From assembly GCA_947044365.1 (NCBI GenBank), contig OX345636.1, positions 17,657,115 to 17,721,114 of the forward strand: 64,000 bases of DNA, written 5' to 3'. Positions 46,801-57,908 of this stretch are shown piece by piece. The notes under the pieces were generated by a model, which worked only from the letters and a program-made list of their open reading frames with translations, was not told the origin of the DNA and ran no database searches. The DNA is from Petrosia ficiformis. Taxonomy: Eukaryota; Porifera; Demospongiae; Haplosclerida; Petrosiidae. The position numbers and the translations under genes are program-made. The first letter of the stretch is position 1; each line of letters starts with the position of its first letter.

Positions 46801-49800
46801 ATTACTCTTTCATCTTCATAATTTCTAATAATTTTAATTGATCATTGACATTATGACTTTACGAGCACCTAGTGAAATAACGGCCGAAGGCTGTTAATTA
46901 TTTCGCTAGTATACATAATTATGCTTGTGTGAGTATGTGTTATATACGTAGTTAAGGTAGTTGCATCATTCCTGGGGGCTCGAATCGGTCAATTAATAAG
47001 TGTGGCACATAAAAGAATGCACACTACACACCAGCAGGAAGAGAATGTATTGCAATGGCCACAGAGTGAATCCATGTTAAAGCTGATTGTAAGTTTTAGA
47101 GGATTATTACTGAGTTAGTCTTAGTCCTCTCTACTAACCTAGATACTTTCCTTGTTGTGAAGCTACCTGAGCTGTAGCTGGTAAACTCTTCAACTGAGAA
47201 TCCAATGTACATAGCATGTGTTTGAACTCATCCAGGTCTAGTTTCTGATCACCACTAGTATCCATTTCAGCAAAAAATCTGAATCAAAGAAATTACATCC
47301 ACTTAATTATAGTCTTATCATTAATCTATGAGTGTTCTCTCAAGAAATTTCATCCAAGTGGGGGGAGGTATGATTAATTAATTACTCACACATAAATAAT
47401 TAAATCACTGAATGCAAAAAAGAGTTAATATATATGTATATACATGTAATAACATTGCATGTTCATTGATACAAACATCTGATTTAATATTACTGATATA
47501 TTTATGCCCCGTAGGGCCATTCCTATGATTGCTTTCCCACGGGTTCGAACTATATATATATATAATTATATACATGTGTATATATATTTATATGTTTGTG
47601 TCACTTACGTGAGTATGTGTTGTATATGTAGTTAAGGAAGTTACATCATTCCTGGGGGGGCGGGGGCTCAGTCAACTAATGGATGTGGCGCGTAAAAGAA
47701 CGCGCGCTCAAGCAAGCAGAAAGAAAGCTTTGTAGGTACGTAGAAACTGGAACTAATAGGTAGCTATTCTACCTGAAATATATTCCTAAAGTTCTACAAG
47801 GTTCCTTAAACGGTAAACAGAGTAGATAATCAAAATAATAACTATAATAGGATGATGTGTTTCAGGCATCATGATTATTGAATGCTGGACACCACAAAGC
47901 AGTCATAGGGATACTTTTTTCTCTATATATCTTGCAACTTGTATTCCACTAATACTGAAGGTCAGTGTTGTTTCCAGAATTACATGTATATTAAAGGTAG
48001 ATGTACGTTTTGAAGCATGGGCCAAATTAGCTCAACAATGGTTAGTGCGTGGGCCATTGGGAATACATCTTGAGCCAATTAAACTGTTAGTGACAATATA
48101 ATTATAATTAACTATGACAATGGCCCAGAGAGAATACCGTGCAATGCCAAAAAAAGAATTAAGCTCTTTGGACCAACAGCTTATCAAAAACACTGCCCCC
48201 AGAGATACCCACAAATCGTAATTCAAGTGCATTGGTTGACGATCTCACACTTACGAAGTACACAATGACACACCCACAAAATACATGTACATGAAACCAA
48301 TATAATTATAACAATTATATACTATTCGACAACAAAGCCTCCAAAGAAGAAACAAATTCAGTGCATTTTACTTGGCAACAGTGAACAGTACACTACCATT
48401 GGTTCACAAAGATCAATTATTTTTCAAAAGTAGGCAATGGGACAGATAGAGTATGCTACTGCCATTTGAGGTGTTATTATTTAATTGGCAGAACACTTCA
48501 AAAGCAGCACCACATGTCATCCTTAGTCATGACACAATGTCTGTTGTTTCCTCTTACTATTGATATTTTGGCATGACTTATTATTGTGAGATATTTACAA
48601 GTATGAAGCACGTCAAAACAGCTCAGTGCAATCATCTGCACATAATCACACTAGACTATATTTATATTTGTTCTATGTTTGCTTTCACCAATCAATAATT
48701 GTTTTTATAATAACCAAACATTTCGGTAGTTATACAACTACCTTCATCAGTGGTATAATAATAATTACAAAAAACATTCTACTATTTATACTACATTAGA
48801 CTGTACAAGATACTAAGGAGCATGCATGATGCATGATGTTGTAGAGGTCACACGCACTGTTCTGTGTTACACACATTTGGTTGTGTGTCGCACGCATTTG
48901 GTTGTGTGTCAAACTTGTGACTGGATTGCAGTGTCAGGTAGACATCAGGCAGTAGTCCTTTTTCTCTATTCAGAGCATCTTCGTCTGCGTGTGACCTCTA
49001 CAACATCATGCATGCTCCTTAGTATCTTGTACAGTCTAATGTAGTATAAATAGTAGAATGTTTTTTGTAATTATTATTATACCACTGATGAAGGTAGTTG
49101 TAAACGTTTGGTTATTATAAAAACAATTATTGATTTGTGAAAGCAAACATAGAACAATGGATATTACATTACCCAATCATTCAGGACTTTTCAATAGACT
49201 ATATTTATGTTTGTGTAACTTCCGCGAGTATGCATTGTATACATACACATGTAGTTAAGGAAGAGAATCATCCCAAGGGGCTCAGTCAATTAATGGGCGT
49301 GGCACATGAAAGAACATGCGGTTGAGGTGCAGATCACCAGGAAGACCAGAAAGACTGCAAAAAATACTAATAGCTGTTGTATATGGCAGAAAAAGAATGT
49401 AAGAATATTTTAAAAAGTAAGTAATGTACATGTACATGTGTAACAAGTTGTTGAGTTTCAGACATGAGGAAGTCATCATTTAGAACCTTGAAGGAGTACT
49501 TCAGTTAGACTTACTTCTTCAGGCCCCAGATTTCGAGTACACAGAAAGGTGAGACACTAGTGCCATCAGCAATGATTGATACATAGTCATCACAAAGCAA
49601 TCATAGGGATACTGTATGTTTTTCTCAATATACATACAGTGCATGTACATGTATCATGTTTAATAGTCCTTGTATAATATATTTTAGCTTCCAAAGTTAG
49701 TAATTGCAGTTTCCACAAGCTGAATTCACCCTCCTTGTCTGCTGTGCTTGAGCATGCATTTGTTTATATGGCACACCCTTTAATTGACTGAGCCTCCTGG

Positions 49801-52800
49801 AATGACACAACTTCCTTAACATCACATACAACATGTTTGTGACACAAGAATAATTATGTACACTGTACATGTACATGTATATATTAGGGATGTGCGATAC
49901 CACTAAATAATAGTATTGCGTATCGCTGCCAAAAATATCACGATACGATACAGTATCACGATATTTGAAATAATATTGAAACACTTATAAAAAGTAAATA
50001 AATGTCCTATTTGGATGTATTTGCCAAGAAATGGTAAAAGAAATCGATGAAAGTTATGCACACTAGCTTTTTTAAGCTATCAAATTACACAAATTAGAAA
50101 AACCATGTTTACTAAACTGTCCATTCCAGTGTATCGATACACCCAAAAGCTAATATTGTATCACGATATTGAACGAAAATATCGATATTTCGATATATCG
50201 ATACGTATCGCACATCACTAGTATATATTATACAAGAAACCCTGTGAAGCAATCATAGGGATGGTCCTGCAGACACTACTACATATACATACGTACATGT
50301 ACATGCAACTAGTCTACACTACTACAGTCATATACAGTGTATATGATAACTAGGTACATTGTATGGGGCCCAAAGGACATTGGTACTTGTACTTACACAA
50401 TGTACATGTAAGTACACTACATGTACATGTATGTGAGCACTTGTACTCAGGTCTTTAGTTGAGTACTTAAAATACTTTGAAGTATTTATAAGTCCTTTCA
50501 AACTTATTCATCAAAGCAGGTATTAAGAAGTATTGTCATTTTGTCATAATTGACTAAAGGTAGCATTTGCACACTTAATGTTCACTAGATGTAGTGTTTC
50601 ACAATGATAATTAAAGTTTGTCATGTCACCTTTGTCAGTTACAAACAGCACCTACGTAGATGTAGATAAAAGTACAAAGTACTAATGCTTTGATTTCAGT
50701 ACTTCTCAGCTGGAATATTTGTATTTGTACTTAAATACAATCAAAGGTACTTGTACTTAAGTACAATATCCACAAGTAGAACATGTACATGTACATGTAC
50801 TTGTACTTCACTTTATTTCTTACAAATGCACTTGGCCTCATGCCTGCTAAAGATACATGTACATGTTAACTAACTTGTCTAAGCTCTTTAAAGCTTTGTT
50901 GAAAAACAGACAAACTTGTGGATATTCTTTCTTTGCTTGTTCAATCAGAACATTAAATTCTTCCAAAGATAACTGTCCATCACCATTAACATCTGCCTTC
51001 TTAAACAACTCTTCTGCTTTCTCTATCATTTTGCTTTGTTCTATCGTTGAGCAATCTCCAAGTGCAAATATTCCTTCAGCTCCCTTGGCACGAAGATATG
51101 AATCAGTGAGAAGAGCCCGTCTACAAATAAGTTTGATATAAAGTACATGTAATTAACAAAATTTCACTATAATATGATGTACTGTATGTGATGATTTTAT
51201 ATGTAAAATAGTGTATAATTTAATGTCATAAGGTAAGTGATGACTTTATAAGTAAAATAGTGTATAATTTAATGTCATAAGGTTAATACATGGTTATACT
51301 GTAATTATAATAATGAAGCAATGGATTATAATTTGACACATACAAAAGAAGAATGGTCAAGGATAAATACATGTACATGTATATGAAAATGGTCAAAGTA
51401 AAAAGATTGTTGGCCATCCCAATCTAAAGATCACAGTTAGTACCACATCCAGTGATATATTTTCCAGATGTACAGCACTAGATTGTTAGTGGGAGATGGA
51501 AAAGTACTTACAGTTAATCCTAACAATGATCCATTAACTAAATTTGAATCATACAGTGAAGCCATAATATCTTTTTTGATGCTCAGACAAAAATCATTAC
51601 TGACATAAAGTAGCCATGAAAATCAATTGAACAAGTACATGTACATGTACATGTACTTAACAATGTTAGATCAATTCTTACCCTCTCTTCTGATTTTGAA
51701 AAGATTGCATCATTTTTTGAGTCAGTTCCCTTGGTGACACACCTGTTGACCACACACACATACCATATGGAACTTTGTATTTCTCACATGTTGCTTTATT
51801 CATTAGTGTTACCTCCTTTTCGCCAACTTCAATCACTCTGAATTGAAAAAAAAATAGAGCTAAAGTGTGAAATACATGTAGGGTGGTACTTGCAGATGAT
51901 TGTACAAAAGTGAATTATAATAGGAGGATGTGTTTAAATCTAGGCTCTCTGAGGTTGCTTCTGGTGGCCTGTACAGTTGATGATTTTAAGAACAGGTTAA
52001 TGGTTTAACAGCTGCCTTATAGTACAGTATAATTTTATGTCAATAAAATGTCACTATACAGTACAGCAGTTATTCACTAATTTAATTTCCTCACTACAGT
52101 AGTTCAACAGTAGTTTTGATAGCAATTGGTGTACTTGTCAATTCAATACCACAGTAGTGAGACAGTATTTACTGTACTATATTGAAAGTAGAACTAAGAT
52201 AATCACTGTTACTGGTATGGTGACATTTTATTGACTTATACTGTATCTATAATTATTTATTTACATGTATCTATCTACAGCTATTTGACAAAGTGAAGCC
52301 TGGTTACTAACTGGGATAAAGTTAATAAACCTCCATATAAGGCAATGGGAGGAAATATGAAGAAACTGGAGAATTTGTTTTGATAAGGATTATGAAGTGT
52401 ACATAGAGTCATTCACATAAGAAGTGCCATAAATTAATGTACAACACTATACACATACAGTACACAATATAGTACTTGTGTATTCATGTATGTACATAAA
52501 GTGATACAATGTACATTCAAGGTTTTCCTACCTTTTGGCTATGAATAAATTAACAACACCCATTTAATTAAAATTAATTTTATAAATGCTAAAATCCTGG
52601 TGAGCAAAACGAGAGCACACAAACATGTATATACATGTACAGGTACTATATGAGGCTGCATGAAGAATACTACATGTAATTAAAATCTTCGCATGATAGG
52701 ATTAATTAATTAGGAAGTTAATGTAACATTAATTACCTAGTTCCTGTTAATATATCCACATTATTATCTTCTTTACTGAAGTTACTTTCGGTGAAGTTAC

Positions 52801-55270
52801 TAATCTGTTCGTCATAACTGTTGAGAACATGATCACCACTCTGAACTAGAGTTATCTAAAGAACAATAGGTATCATTACTGGACAGACAAGAGTTTTGAA
52901 CAAGTTATTCAATGGAACTTGCCCATGTAAGGTTTAATGAATTTTTTGTTAGGGAGAGGAATGGATTGATTATGTGAAGCACATTACTCCTGGGAGGTCT
53001 GGGGATATGCTCCCTAAGAAAGAGTTTTTTAAATTTAGCTTTATTAATTAGAATTTAGCTTTTAACATTAATTATACATGTACATTTACATGAATTTAAC
53101 TAAGACAAATTGCTTTTACTTTAATTTTGTTCCTACTCTTATGTACATGTACAATGTGTATACGTGTATATTTATTTGTGTGTCTGCACTGAACCTTATA
53201 CATGTACATGTACATGTGTATATGTGTATATTAATTGGTGTGTCTGCACTGTGTGTACATGTAACTACATGTACATGTCAGGTACAGCATCAAGCATTAT
53301 TATTATATAGCTTTTGTGAATAGAGTGCCTGAGCACAAAATCAAGCACTTTAAAAAGGCTTTAAGCACTAGCTCAAACATCAAAACCAATATTCTATTGT
53401 TATGCTGATCTTGCCTCACATTGAAAATAATTGCTAAATTCTAAGAGGAAAGTGAAAAAATGCTGGTAAACAATAAATAATAAACTTTAAACTGTAACAT
53501 TAAACCCAGTAGCCTAACCTACCATTGAAAGCGAAATTTCGTTCCAATTCCTCAAAAATTTAGAACAGAGACTCATTCTGCCTTGGTTTCAGAGTTACAT
53601 GTATTCTTGTTTGAAAAGTAGAATAATATCTACAGCAAGTCCTTAACCTTTAACCCTAAACTCTGGATTCAATTCCCGGTGACTAACAGCATTTTTTCAC
53701 TTTCCCTTTCAGCCTTATTCGTACAATTTTGTGTTTAATACTCGGAATAAAATAAAATATTAATTTTGCAACGATGAATAAACATGAGTTAAATTTATCA
53801 GGTGAAACAAAACTATTGAGTACCGCTGGCAACATCTTCTATCATGTCAATGCTCAGCTAATCCTCGTTTAAATTACTACAACATGATAAACAAACTCCT
53901 AGACAATAACAACATGTTCTTAAGTTCAGGTAACTAACATGTGGATAAATATGCTTTACAACAAGCATTACCATATACACCACAAGCACAAGTGGTAAAA
54001 TGCTCTGTCAGTATTGTGCTTACACTGGCCAGGAATAAGCACCTCTCACATAATAAATGTACAATACCTGACATTATTAAGTTTACATACTATCACTGTA
54101 CTTCCATTGACTACAGTGTACATTGTGAGTGAAGTACACTGTACTTCAAATGTGCACCTTAGTACTGTGCTATCACAAATGTAAAGGGGATTCACACATT
54201 ACTATGATTACAGTACAAAATAGTACTATAGTACTACATGTACTTACAGTTGACAATCCCCTTATTAAAGTGTAGCTCCCATCATACCATGCACAATAAA
54301 GACAGGTACTGTATATGTCCACAAATCTTATTTCTGACAAGTGATTGTACAATGCAATTGTCATCACTGTAGAGAATGATACCTTAAAATCACTTGGAAT
54401 ATTGGGATAAAGTTTTGGGATATCCTCACGTAAGAAATCACGCAACTCAGAAGCAAATTCCACTCCTGTAGGTCCACCTCCGACGATAATGAAATGCAAC
54501 AGTCGTTTTCGTTCCTCTTCAGACTGACCAGGATAAGAAGCAGACTCTATGAGATCAATCATAGTGTCTCTGATATGTCGAGCATCTTCCATTTCCTTTA
54601 AGAAGAAGCAGTTCTTTTCGACTCCTGGTGTGTTGAATGTGTTATTGCCTGCTCCTACAGCCACTACCAAAATATCATAATCAATTTTAAAATCAGAAAC
54701 TGATCCTTGTATTCCAGACTCATCTCTACACCACACACTCTTATTCTTTGCATCAACTTCTTTACATTCAGCCTCAAAAAACTGAACATTTTTTCCTTTA
54801 TGGGATTTGTATATTAATTTACGAATGGGTTCTACGATACTACGAGATTCGACTGTCCCCACGGTCACACTTGGAAGAATTGGTGTGAATAAGAAATAAT
54901 TTCTTGGGGATACTACTGTGATGTCAAACTGTCCGGGATTCAAGTGATTAATCACACTGACAGCACTCCATCCTGACCCTAATATAACTACTTTCTTCTT
55001 CTTTTCATTTGGAAATGTGGGTCGTGTGGCCTTCTCGATGAACTTCCATGTGTAGTAACCAGCTGTAGCTGCCAGAATAGATCCTAGAGTCCATTTTAAG
55101 AATCTTCTACCTCTTTTTCCTTTCTTATTTGAACTACTGAATCTACTTCCAAATGGTACTGCATCTTTTCTTTTCACATGTGATATACTGTAAATATGAG
55201 AAGATGCAGATAGTGCAGGAAAGAGTCGATGTTTTACAGAAGAAAGTTTCCTTACTGTTATTACAGACAT
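43846..55270 (-). CDS. Alternative (type II) NADH dehydrogenase with two EF-hands
   Basis: Seven exons, all phases consistent: 55270-54383, 52855-52737, 51837-51682, 51120-50875, 47278-47139, 45197-45051, 43985-43846; 611 residues. NDH2 enzymes pass electrons from NADH to ubiquinone without pumping protons, on the inner mitochondrial membrane. Residues 1-45 are basic and Ser-rich, a likely presequence; 60-78 is hydrophobic. FAD-binding GSGWSA is at 98-103 and NADH-binding GGGPTG at 264-269; VWSTGVSPR and GIFALGDC follow. Two EF-hand loops, DVNGDGQLSLEE (431-442) and DTSGDQKLDLDE (476-487), interrupt the catalytic fold as in calcium-regulated external NDH2 of plants and fungi. The C-terminal YRHLGSFAYVGDNKAV and YIFGRDTSRI are family hallmarks. 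EF-hand 2 is less canonical (Gln at the usual Gly position). Confidence 0.93.
44040..45050. other. NDH2 intron, no gene seen
   Basis: AT-rich. 44407-44643 is an open plus frame with hydrophobic stretches but no recognised motif or splice support. 44870-44960 (AGTTCAACAGTAGTTTTG) recurs near 52095-52200 in another intron of the same gene. Confidence 0.4.
45240..45320. repeat. (CA)n microsatellite with ATGCATTCACGC units
   Basis: Two (CA)n tracts flank tandem GCATGCATTCACGCATGCA units. A polymorphic simple repeat in an NDH2 intron. Confidence 0.9.
45425..45550 (-). repeat. Family A end plus (GTATAT)n tract
   Basis: TTTATGGCCCACAGGGCCAT, then TTATTGCTTTCCACGGAG, is the inverse of the family A 3' end. 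It is followed by a GTATAT-rich tract up to the MITE at 45551. The rest of the element is absent. Confidence 0.65.
45551..45975. mobile_element. 425-bp MITE with TGTGACCGAATTTGC ends
   Basis: The left end TGTGACCGAATTTGCGAAAA then TCAGGCTT is mirrored at the right (AAGCCTGATTTTTGC, AAATTCGGTCACA). It is inserted in a (TA)n tract, so a TA duplication is plausible but cannot be proven. It would fit a Tc1/mariner-related MITE; no transposase. A diverged relative lies at 43070-43300. Confidence 0.75.
46126..46730. mobile_element. piggyBac-like MITE (TTAA-bounded), copy 2
   Basis: TTAACCCTTAGAGGACTGA at the left and TCAGTCCTCTAAGGGTTAA at the right, with TTAA at both borders. 605 bp, GC-richer than its surroundings, matching 23462-24073 throughout. 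It lies in an NDH2 intron. The subterminal CACATATATGTG palindrome is shared with the other copy. Confidence 0.85.
46731..47138. other. Family A fragment in NDH2 intron
   Basis: 46915-47060 carries GAGTATGTGTTATATACGTAG, GGGGGCTCGAATCGGTCAAT and TGTGGCACATAAAAGAATGC, a reverse-strand family A middle. A short hairpin (AACGGCCGAAGGCTGTT) precedes it. No gene is seen. Confidence 0.5.
47508..47945 (-). mobile_element. Family A element, reverse copy
   Basis: GCCCCGTAGGGCCATTCCTA then TGATTGCTTTCCCACGGG at the left, the GC-rich middle (GGCGCGTAAAAGAACGCGCG) and a right end with AAAGCAGTCATAGGGATAC...CTCTATATAT. This is the full length of the family on the minus strand, closest to the copy at 31787. 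It lies in an NDH2 intron. Confidence 0.65.
48668..49157. mobile_element. 490-bp fold-back element with about 160-bp arms
   Basis: The left arm starts TTGTTCTATGTTTGCTTTCA and runs to about 48860; the right arm mirrors it and ends GAAAGCAAACATAGAACAA. Shared landmarks are GGAGCATGCATGATG/CATCATGCATGCTCC and GTAGTATAAATAGTAGAATG on the inverse side. The centre (about 130 bp) repeats GTTGTGTGTCRMAC. No coding capacity. Lies in an NDH2 intron. Confidence 0.8.
49195..49640 (-). mobile_element. Family A element, degraded reverse copy
   Basis: Contains CGCGAGTATGCATTGTATAC, GGGGCTCAGTCAATTAATGG then GCGTGGCAC, CTTGAAGGAGTACTTCAGTT and ends AAAGCAATCATAGGGATAC. The (AT)n tract and the GGGCC end are missing. 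Confidence 0.55.
49735..50275 (+). mobile_element. Family A fragment split by a hAT MITE
   Basis: 49735-49860 carries the family A middle on the plus strand (AATTGACTGAGCCTCCTGGA, ATGACACAACTTCCTTAAC). After the MITE, 50229-50275 resumes with its 3' end (GAAGCAATCATAGGGATGGT). The MITE at 49885-50220 therefore inserted into this copy, which gives a relative age order. Confidence 0.6.
49885..50220. mobile_element. hAT-type MITE with 8-bp target duplication
   Basis: Ends TAGGGATGTGCGATAC and GTATCGCACATCACTA are inverted; both borders carry GTATATAT (49877-49884 and 50221-50228), an 8-bp duplication typical of hAT. The interior repeats ATCACGATA/TATCGATA-like pieces. No transposase. Confidence 0.88.
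50280..53290. repeat. Stretch rich in ACATGTAC palindromes
   Basis: TACATGTACATGTAC runs recur, for example near 50780-50800, 51630-51655 and 53195-53215, across several NDH2 introns and intron edges. The motif is self-complementary. It also occurs singly throughout the window. Confidence 0.6.
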
Positions 55271-55629
55271 ACTCCTTCAGTTACGATTTTACGAATATAA
55301 TTCCGTAAAACCTTGGATTTTATTGGAAGTAATTAATAAATATACTAGAGAATGCTAGCATGAATGCTATTCATTGTGGGGCGAGCCTGAGGAGGTGCTT
55401 TTAAAGGGGGAAGTATTGTACTTCTTGTTCTTTGAGCTCTGTCAGTCTCTCTTCTCTTACACAATCGCGCTTCTCTCTCCTCTTTCGTTTCTGCAGCTCG
55501 TTTAGGCTTAGCTCTCTTCTTTAAAATCTGTCTTCATCCATACGTACGTCGCTGTATTTATCGATCAAACACGTGGCTTTCAAAATGAATGGGTAAAAAG
55601 ATTTTTTACGGAATACGTACGCAAACAAA
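55271..55629. promoter_or_regulatory. Upstream region of the NDH2 gene
   Basis: Immediately upstream of the NDH2 start. It contains a pyrimidine-rich plus-strand stretch (about 55440-55520) and is less AT-rich than its surroundings. It plausibly holds the NDH2 promoter; no TATA-type element can be assigned. A plus-strand ATGAATGG|GTAAAA at about 55585 could be a tiny exon of an unseen gene, but nothing supports it further. Confidence 0.3.
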
Positions 55630-55905
55630 CATTGCACTTTGCAGAGTGTGAACCTTTAGCTTATGCACACACATATTTTAGGATCGACTATGGTTGTGTA
55701 TCTCTGCAAAGTATACTTCAGTGTGCCTATTATAGGTTATGACTCTAAAATGGGGACTATCATACATGAAATGAACCATGTGCACAGTAGCTGGTACTTA
55801 AGATATTCAATATGACTGCTCGGCTCTTGATGCTAAACATCCTTCAGATGAAATTACAAATTGAATGTTGACAATAACGAGTATTTTTCTGAGTCTCTAA
55901 TCTAC
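55630..55905 (+). pseudogene. Dead M35 metallopeptidase fragment
   Basis: Aligns by eye with 58690-58955 of the functional M35 gene: GAGTGTGAACC, TTAGCTTATGCA, GGTTGTGTATCTCTG, GACTCTAAAATGGGGACTAT, then a catalytic-motif region (CATGAAATGAACCATG, so HExxH survives as H-E-M-N-H in one frame), GCTCGGCTCTTGATGC and TTTTTCTGAGTCT. A small indel near 55672 shifts the frame and stops follow. The 5' two thirds of the gene are absent. It lies 2 kb upstream of the functional copy, same orientation. Confidence 0.88.
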
Positions 55906-55917
55906 AATTATTATTGA

Positions 55918-56526
55918 TAACAAGTGTATATAGAGAAAAAAAACATCCCTATATTTGCTTTGTGATGACTATGTACTAAGCATTGCTGATGGCACTAGTG
56001 TCTCTCCCTTTCTGTGTACTCGAAAGCTGGGGCCTGAAGAAGTAAGTGTAAGCCTGATTGCAGTCTAAGTACACAGATCTTTGATGAACTGACTGAAGTA
56101 TTCCTACAAGGTTCTAAATGATGATTTCCTCATATCTGAAACTTAACAACTTATTATACTTACTTGTTAAAGATTCTTGCATAATATTTATACTGTTTCT
56201 CTACTATATGGAACAGTTATTAGCAGTTTCTGAATCTTCCTGGCTTGTTTGTAGCTCGAAGAGCCTCTAACGCGCGTTCTTTTACGCGCCACGCCCATTA
56301 ATTGACCGAGCCCCCCCCCCCGGGAATGACGCAACTTCCTTAACTACGTCTACAACTCATAGTCGCGCAAGTGACACAAACATAATTATTATACATTAAA
56401 CCCCGTGGAAAGCAATTATAGGGATGGCCCTACCGGCCATAATAAATAAAGGTAGTCTATTTAATTTAAATGAGCTTTTTTTATGGCCCGTAGGGCCATC
56501 CCTATAATTGCTTTCCACGGGGTTTA

Positions 56527-56576
<50 letters not shown>

Positions 56577-57019
56577 TTGTGTCACTTGCGCGACTATGCG
56601 TTGTATATGTAGTTAAGGAAGTTGCGTCATTCCCGGGGGCTCGGTCAATTAATGGGCGTGGCGCGTAAAAGAACGCGCGTTTGAGCTACAGACCAGCCAG
56701 GAAGATTCAGAAAGGATGTAAAACTGCTAATAACTGTTGTATATAGCAGAGAAACAGTATAGATATTATGCAAGAATTTTTAACAAGTAAGTATGATAAG
56801 TTGTTGAGTTTCAGACACGAGGAAGTCATCATTTAGAACCTTGAAGGAGTACCTCAGTCAGTTCATCAGACATCTGTGTATTTAGACTGCAATTAGGCTT
56901 ACACTTACGTCTTCAGGAGTACACAGAAAGGTAGAGACACTAGTGCCATCAGCAATGCTTAATACATAGTCATCACAAAGCAAATATAGGGATGTTTTTT
57001 TCTCTATATACACTTGTTA
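55918..57019. mobile_element. 1.1-kb palindrome made of two inverted family A units
   Basis: Left arm 55918-56441 on the plus strand, right arm 56480-57019 on the minus strand, separated by 38 bp. Both arms run from AACAAGTGTATATAGAG at the outside to GGAAAGCAATTATAGGGATG at the inside. They look nearly identical apart from a long (AT)n in the right arm (56530-56575) and a (C)n run in the left. Either a tail-to-tail pair or one element with 530-bp TIRs. It follows directly after the dead M35 fragment. Confidence 0.85.
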
Positions 57020-57908
57020 ATTTTAATGCTGTTGTTATTGAGATAGCTATATACTAAAATTGTAATCCTTTATACAAAAAAATATCTGCTTATATGCATA
57101 GTTATGATCATAAGTTAATTAAAACACAATGTAAATTAAAAAAAAGCTTTGTTAAAACCTGCCATGGTTTTTTGTAGTAATAAATTATCTCTATAAAGAA
57201 CACGCTTGAATGGGTAATTGGGTATATGGCGGCATAATGTATTTCCATTGTATTTAAAATTATTGTGTATTCAAAATATTGTCTTTGCTGGACTATCGCA
57301 GCAACAGTATCAGTGTTTCCAACATTGGAACCGTTGAAACATGATTCTGAACGTAAAGAATATCAGCAATTTTCTGTGTAATAGCTTTCTATAGTGGTGG
57401 ACCTTATGATTCTCCATCTAAGATCACTATAGAAATCTTCAGGTATTTTTAATTAATTTACACATGATTTATACGCCTAAACCCTAAACCTCTGTATCTC
57501 ATACACTACAATGAAACATATAATTATAAATATGTAGGAGGTATGGTTGGTGTATGGATTACAGGACTGGAGTTGCAGTGGCAAATCCTTCCATGGTGCA
57601 TGCATGTGAGGACAACACAGGTTTAGTAAACCCTCAAATTAATGCCATTGTATGGTATAGCTCATATGACTGCTAGATCTCCCATCTGAGTCTCAAGGAA
57701 GTTTTTTTTTCCAATGCAAGAATTGCTGTGATTCTTGTTCAAAAAAAATTAATCATATTCAAAATTTGTTATGAAACCTACAAAAATTTGCTGCAGCTTC
57801 AATTTTTTTTATATCACCTATCACGTAAAGGTTGAGTTTACATAATGCACGAGCCGAAGTATTGAGTGCACGGGTAGCTGAAATTTAATACCAGAGGTCA
57901 ATATCACC
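57020..57908. other. Upstream region of the M35 gene
   Basis: No exon is seen. Sequence just ahead of the ATG (about 57820-57908) is less AT-rich and may hold the promoter; no specific element can be named. Confidence 0.4.
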
